Of a stretch of 8,678 nt of DNA, positions 7,030 to 8,678 are shown one piece after another. The first letter of the stretch is position 1. Every line of letters starts with the position of its first letter. Under the pieces are notes generated by a model, which was not told where the DNA came from, did not search any database, and was given only the letters and a program-made list of their open reading frames with translations. Position numbers and translations under genes: made by a program. The stretch lies in contig JALWUZ010000064.1 in the NCBI GenBank assembly GCA_027079895.1, positions 1 to 8,678 on the forward strand, read 5' to 3'. Origin of the DNA: Anaerolineae bacterium. Its GTDB lineage: Bacteria > Chloroflexota > Anaerolineae > B4-G1.

Positions 7030-7969
7030 GCCCCCCGTCCGGGCCTATCCGCTCCGCCACCCGCAGCCGCGCCGACCGCGCCCTGGGATTGGCCGCCACC
7101 TCCTCGGCGGAGGGACGCAACGGCTTGCGCGTCACCATCCGCAACGTCGCCCGGTGGCCACACACACAGACCGGCGTCTCCGGCGGGCAGATACAATCTC
7201 GGCTCTCCCGACGCATAAACCGCTTGACCAGGCGGTCCTCCAGCGAGTGGAAGGCGATCACCACCAGCCGCCCGCCGGGGGCCAAAATCTCCACCGCCTG
7301 CGGGAGAGCCCGTTCGATCGTCGCCAGTTCGTCGTTGACCGCGATGCGCAGGGCCTGGAAGGTGCGCGTGGCCGGATGGATGCGCCGTCCGCGCCGCCCG
7401 CCGACGGCCTGCTCGACCACCGCCGCCAATTCCCCCGTCGTGTGCAGGGGGCGGGCGGCGACGATCGCCTCGGCGATGCGGCGGGCCTGAGGCTCTTCCC
7501 CATACCGTCGTAGCAGCGCGGCCAACTCCGCCCCCGGCAGACGGTTCACCAAGTCGGCGGCCGTCTCTCCGCCGGAGTCGGGGTCGAAGCGCATATCCAG
7601 CGGCCCGTCCGCGGAGAACGAGAACCCTCGCGCCGGGTCGGCCAACTGCAACGACGAGAGCCCCAGGTCGAAGAGCACCCCGTCCACCGGAACGAAACCC
7701 TGGGCTCTGGCGACCTCCGCCAGGCGGTCGAAGGAGGTGTGGAGCAGCGTCACCCGGTCGGCGTAGTCCGCCAGACGGGAGCGGGCCACGGCCACCGCCT
7801 CTGCGTCCCGGTCCAGCCCCAGGAGGCGGCCATCGGGCGCGGAAAGTTCCAGGATGTGCGCCGCGTGCCCGCCGCCGCCCACCGTCCCGTCCACATACCG
7901 CCCGCCGGGTCTGACCCGCAGGCCATCGAGCACCGCTTGTAAAAAGACAGGGATGTGAACGCTTCTCAT
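7025..7969 (-). CDS. rsmH: RsmH (MraW), 16S rRNA (cytosine1402-N4)-methyltransferase
   Basis: This S-adenosylmethionine-dependent enzyme methylates N4 of C1402 in the ribosomal P site and is a standard second gene of dcw operons. The 314-residue length is usual. Motifs are HIPVFLQAVLDGL (5-17), the SAM-binding DGTVGGGGHA (27-36), GLDRD (51-55), LFDLGLSSLQL (99-109), PLDMRFDP (123-130), HPATRTFQALRI (198-209), and AFHSLEDRLVK (239-249). A cysteine cluster C259/C261/C268/C270 is followed by VTRKPLRPS (279-287) and the NPRARSARLRVAE (294-306) tail. ATG 7969 is preceded by a GGGCGGGG purine stretch. The TAG stop coincides with the GGTAGGGGC border of the repeat cluster. It begins 52 bases after mraZ. 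Confidence 0.98.
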   Translation of the reverse strand: MRSVHIPVFLQAVLDGLRVRPGGRYVDGTVGGGGHAAHILELSAPDGRLLGLDRDAEAVAVARSRLADYADRVTLLHTSFDRLAEVARAQGFVPVDGVLFDLGLSSLQLADPARGFSFSADGPLDMRFDPDSGGETAADLVNRLPGAELAALLRRYGEEPQARRIAEAIVAARPLHTTGELAAVVEQAVGGRRGRRIHPATRTFQALRIAVNDELATIERALPQAVEILAPGGRLVVIAFHSLEDRLVKRFMRRESRDCICPPETPVCVCGHRATLRMVTRKPLRPSAEEVAANPRARSARLRVAERIGPDGGR

Positions 7970-8021
7970 CCCCGCCCTGCTTCACCGCCGGTGGACGACC
8001 TGGCCGGCGCACGTGCGACCG

Positions 8022-8456
8022 TCAGATACCCAGGTTGGCCCATCCTTCAACCGTGCCCTCGTCTTCCTCGATCTGCTCGCGCTCCTGAGCCCAGGCTTCC
8101 GGGTTCCAAATTTCGATGTAGTTATTCAGGCCGGCGATGACCACCTCGTCGCGCAAGTTGGCGTACTCGCGCAGGCGGGAGGGGATCAAGACGCGGCCCT
8201 GCTTGTCGTTTTCAGGGGTAGCGTAGTGGGCACCGGCGAAGACTAAGCGGCGGAAGGCCCGCGCACTGCGATTGGTCAGCGGCAACGCGCTCACCTGTGC
8301 CGCCAGCCGGTTCCACTCATCCAGGGGATAAATCACCAAACAACGGTCAATGCCCCGGGTAATCACCAGGCCATCGGACAGGCCGGCCCGGAACTTAGCG
8401 GGTATCGTCAGGCGACCTTTGTCGTCGAGGACGTGAACGAATTCTCCCAGGAACAT
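8022..8456 (-). CDS. mraZ: MraZ, transcriptional regulator of the dcw operon
   Basis: MraZ is a ring-forming DNA-binding protein of the SpoVT/AbrB fold that represses its own operon in bacteria where it has been studied. The 144-residue product has the two family half-repeats: DDKGRLTIPAKFR (11-23) and DKQGRVLIPSRLREYANL (84-101). EIWNPEAW (115-122) follows, then an acidic tail. The length matches the family (about 140-150). ATG 8456 gives the family-typical MFLGEF start and has a GAAGGA ribosome site 10 bases upstream. An in-frame GTG at 8495 would place 13 non-family residues inside the operator, so it is rejected. It is the first gene after the promoter and four operator boxes. Confidence 0.98.
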   Translation of the reverse strand: MFLGEFVHVLDDKGRLTIPAKFRAGLSDGLVITRGIDRCLVIYPLDEWNRLAAQVSALPLTNRSARAFRRLVFAGAHYATPENDKQGRVLIPSRLREYANLRDEVVIAGLNNYIEIWNPEAWAQEREQIEEDEGTVEGWANLGI

Positions 8457-8466
8457 CGCGGCGGAA

Positions 8467-8472
8467 TCCTTC
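8467..8472 (-). promoter_or_regulatory. Ribosome binding site of mraZ
   Basis: GAAGGA lies 10 bases before ATG 8456 and decides the shorter, family-typical MraZ start. Confidence 0.65.
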
Positions 8473-8490
8473 GGGTGTGTGGGAGGCTTA

Positions 8491-8525
8491 CCCACTATGA
8501 CCCACTATGACCCATTGACACCCAC
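8491..8525 (-). promoter_or_regulatory. MraZ operator: four direct RTGGG boxes with 10-base period
   Basis: Read on the minus strand, GTGGG (8525-8521), ATGGG (8515-8511), GTGGG (8505-8501) and GTGGG (8495-8491) are each separated by exactly five bases. The last two share the full TCATAGTGGG ten-mer. The known E. coli MraZ site consists of TGGG-type repeats with five-base spacers upstream of mraZ, so the family's protein, encoded just downstream, is the obvious ligand. Box one touches the -10 hexamer and the others fall across the likely transcription start and leader. Occupation should therefore block initiation, giving negative autoregulation of the whole operon. The pattern is seen directly; the binding is inferred. 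Confidence 0.88.
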
Positions 8526-8554
8526 ATTATACACCACTTCCGCCGTTTTGACTA
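8526..8554 (-). promoter_or_regulatory. Promoter of mraZ and the dcw operon
   Basis: A perfect -10 hexamer TATAAT (8531-8526) is preceded, at exactly 17 bases, by TAGTCA (8554-8549), which matches TTGACA at four of six positions. Transcription would begin near 8519, leaving a leader of about 63 bases that contains most of the MraZ boxes. The -35 hexamer begins at the TA of a CTAG that may mark the edge of the neighbouring insertion element. The -10 call is strong; the -35 is moderate. Confidence 0.75.
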
Positions 8555-8678
8555 GTACCTCGTCAAGATGATTCTGACAAGTTAGGGTAGAGCCGTTCCA
8601 ATTTGTCCCGCGCGTCGGAGACACCGAATTGCCAATTGACGGTGGCCCGCTTTCCGTTGCGTTCAGCTACCCAAGCCT
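8555..8678 (-). mobile_element. Right end of an IS630-family insertion sequence (partial)
   Basis: The segment carries the C-terminal codons of an IS630-type transposase and probably the element's terminus. CTAG occurs at 8552-8555, eight bases past the transposase stop. IS630 is known to target CTAG with duplication of TA, so the border is placed there by inference. The other end and the inverted-repeat partner are outside the window, so completeness and activity cannot be judged. Confidence 0.6.
8563..8678 (-). CDS. IS630-family transposase, C-terminal fragment (5' part beyond the window)
   Basis: Thirty-seven residues are readable from 8676 to the TGA at 8565-8563. They contain AWVAERNGKRATVNWQF (1-17) and DARDKLERLYP (21-31). 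This resembles the W-x-AERN-x-x-x-ATVNW-x-F-x-x-x-DAR-x-KL-x-RLYP tail that closes many IS630-type DDE transposases. The catalytic DDE residues lie upstream, outside the window. It is on the same strand as the dcw genes and ends about 30 bases from the -10 box of mraZ, with no visible terminator between, so read-through into the operon is possible. The identification comes from remembered family tails only; a degraded copy cannot be excluded. Confidence 0.75.
   Translation of the reverse strand, partial: AWVAERNGKRATVNWQFGVSDARDKLERLYPNLSESS

Noticed and set aside
6894..8012. Minus-strand 372-codon frame overlapping rsmH
   Set aside because: It is out of frame with RsmH, whose motifs are complete, and reads as Gly/Arg/Ala-rich shadow sequence.
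7970..8021. Separate promoter or regulatory RNA in the mraZ-rsmH gap
   Set aside because: The 52 bases show only a short CGCACGTGCG palindrome and no promoter-like hexamers.
8479..8483. GTGGG on the plus strand next to the operator as a fifth, inverted MraZ box
   Set aside because: It is in opposite orientation and out of the 10-base register of the four boxes; a five-base match is likely by chance.
8457..8495. Upstream GTG start of mraZ adding 13 residues
   Set aside because: The start falls in the last MraZ operator box, the extension is not family-like, and ATG 8456 has its own ribosome site.

Overview
The window holds the promoter-proximal part of a dcw (division and cell wall) operon, read entirely from the minus strand. 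In transcription order, from high to low coordinates, it runs: an IS630-type transposase tail (8563-8678, running off the right edge), the mraZ promoter with a four-box MraZ operator (8491-8554), mraZ, rsmH, a cluster of hairpin repeats, a short ftsL-like gene, a class B penicillin-binding protein (ftsI), murF, mraY, an AlbA_2/Schlafen-type ATP-binding protein, and murD, which is cut by the left edge. All long plus-strand ORFs are shadows of these genes in GC-rich DNA.

The sequence is GC-rich. Several features suggest Chloroflexota (Anaerolineae or Chloroflexia-like): the gene order, the protein motif style (for example the MurD DDSIATAPERT segment), and the GTAGGGGCAACC-type dispersed palindromes. 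This assignment is inference from pattern memory and was not checked by a search.

The genes form one tightly packed unit. MraZ is the likely autorepressor of the operon and RsmH methylates 16S rRNA. FtsL and the PBP are septal wall components. MurF, MraY and MurD are cytoplasmic or membrane steps of lipid-linked peptidoglycan precursor synthesis. murF and mraY overlap by one base, and the AlbA_2 gene stop is one base from the murD start, so translational coupling is likely. murE, usual between ftsI and murF, is not present here.

The most unusual items are: (1) a putative AlbA_2/HATPase_c_4 regulator embedded in-operon between mraY and murD; (2) an IS630-type element end abutting the -35 region of the mraZ promoter; (3) a very regular four-box MraZ operator with exact 10-bp period starting directly at the -10 box; and (4) four hairpin-forming repeats, three in exact 23-bp tandem, that fill the rsmH-ftsL gap, with the rsmH stop codon lying inside the repeat flank. 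I see no CRISPR, tRNA, rRNA or clear intrinsic terminator.
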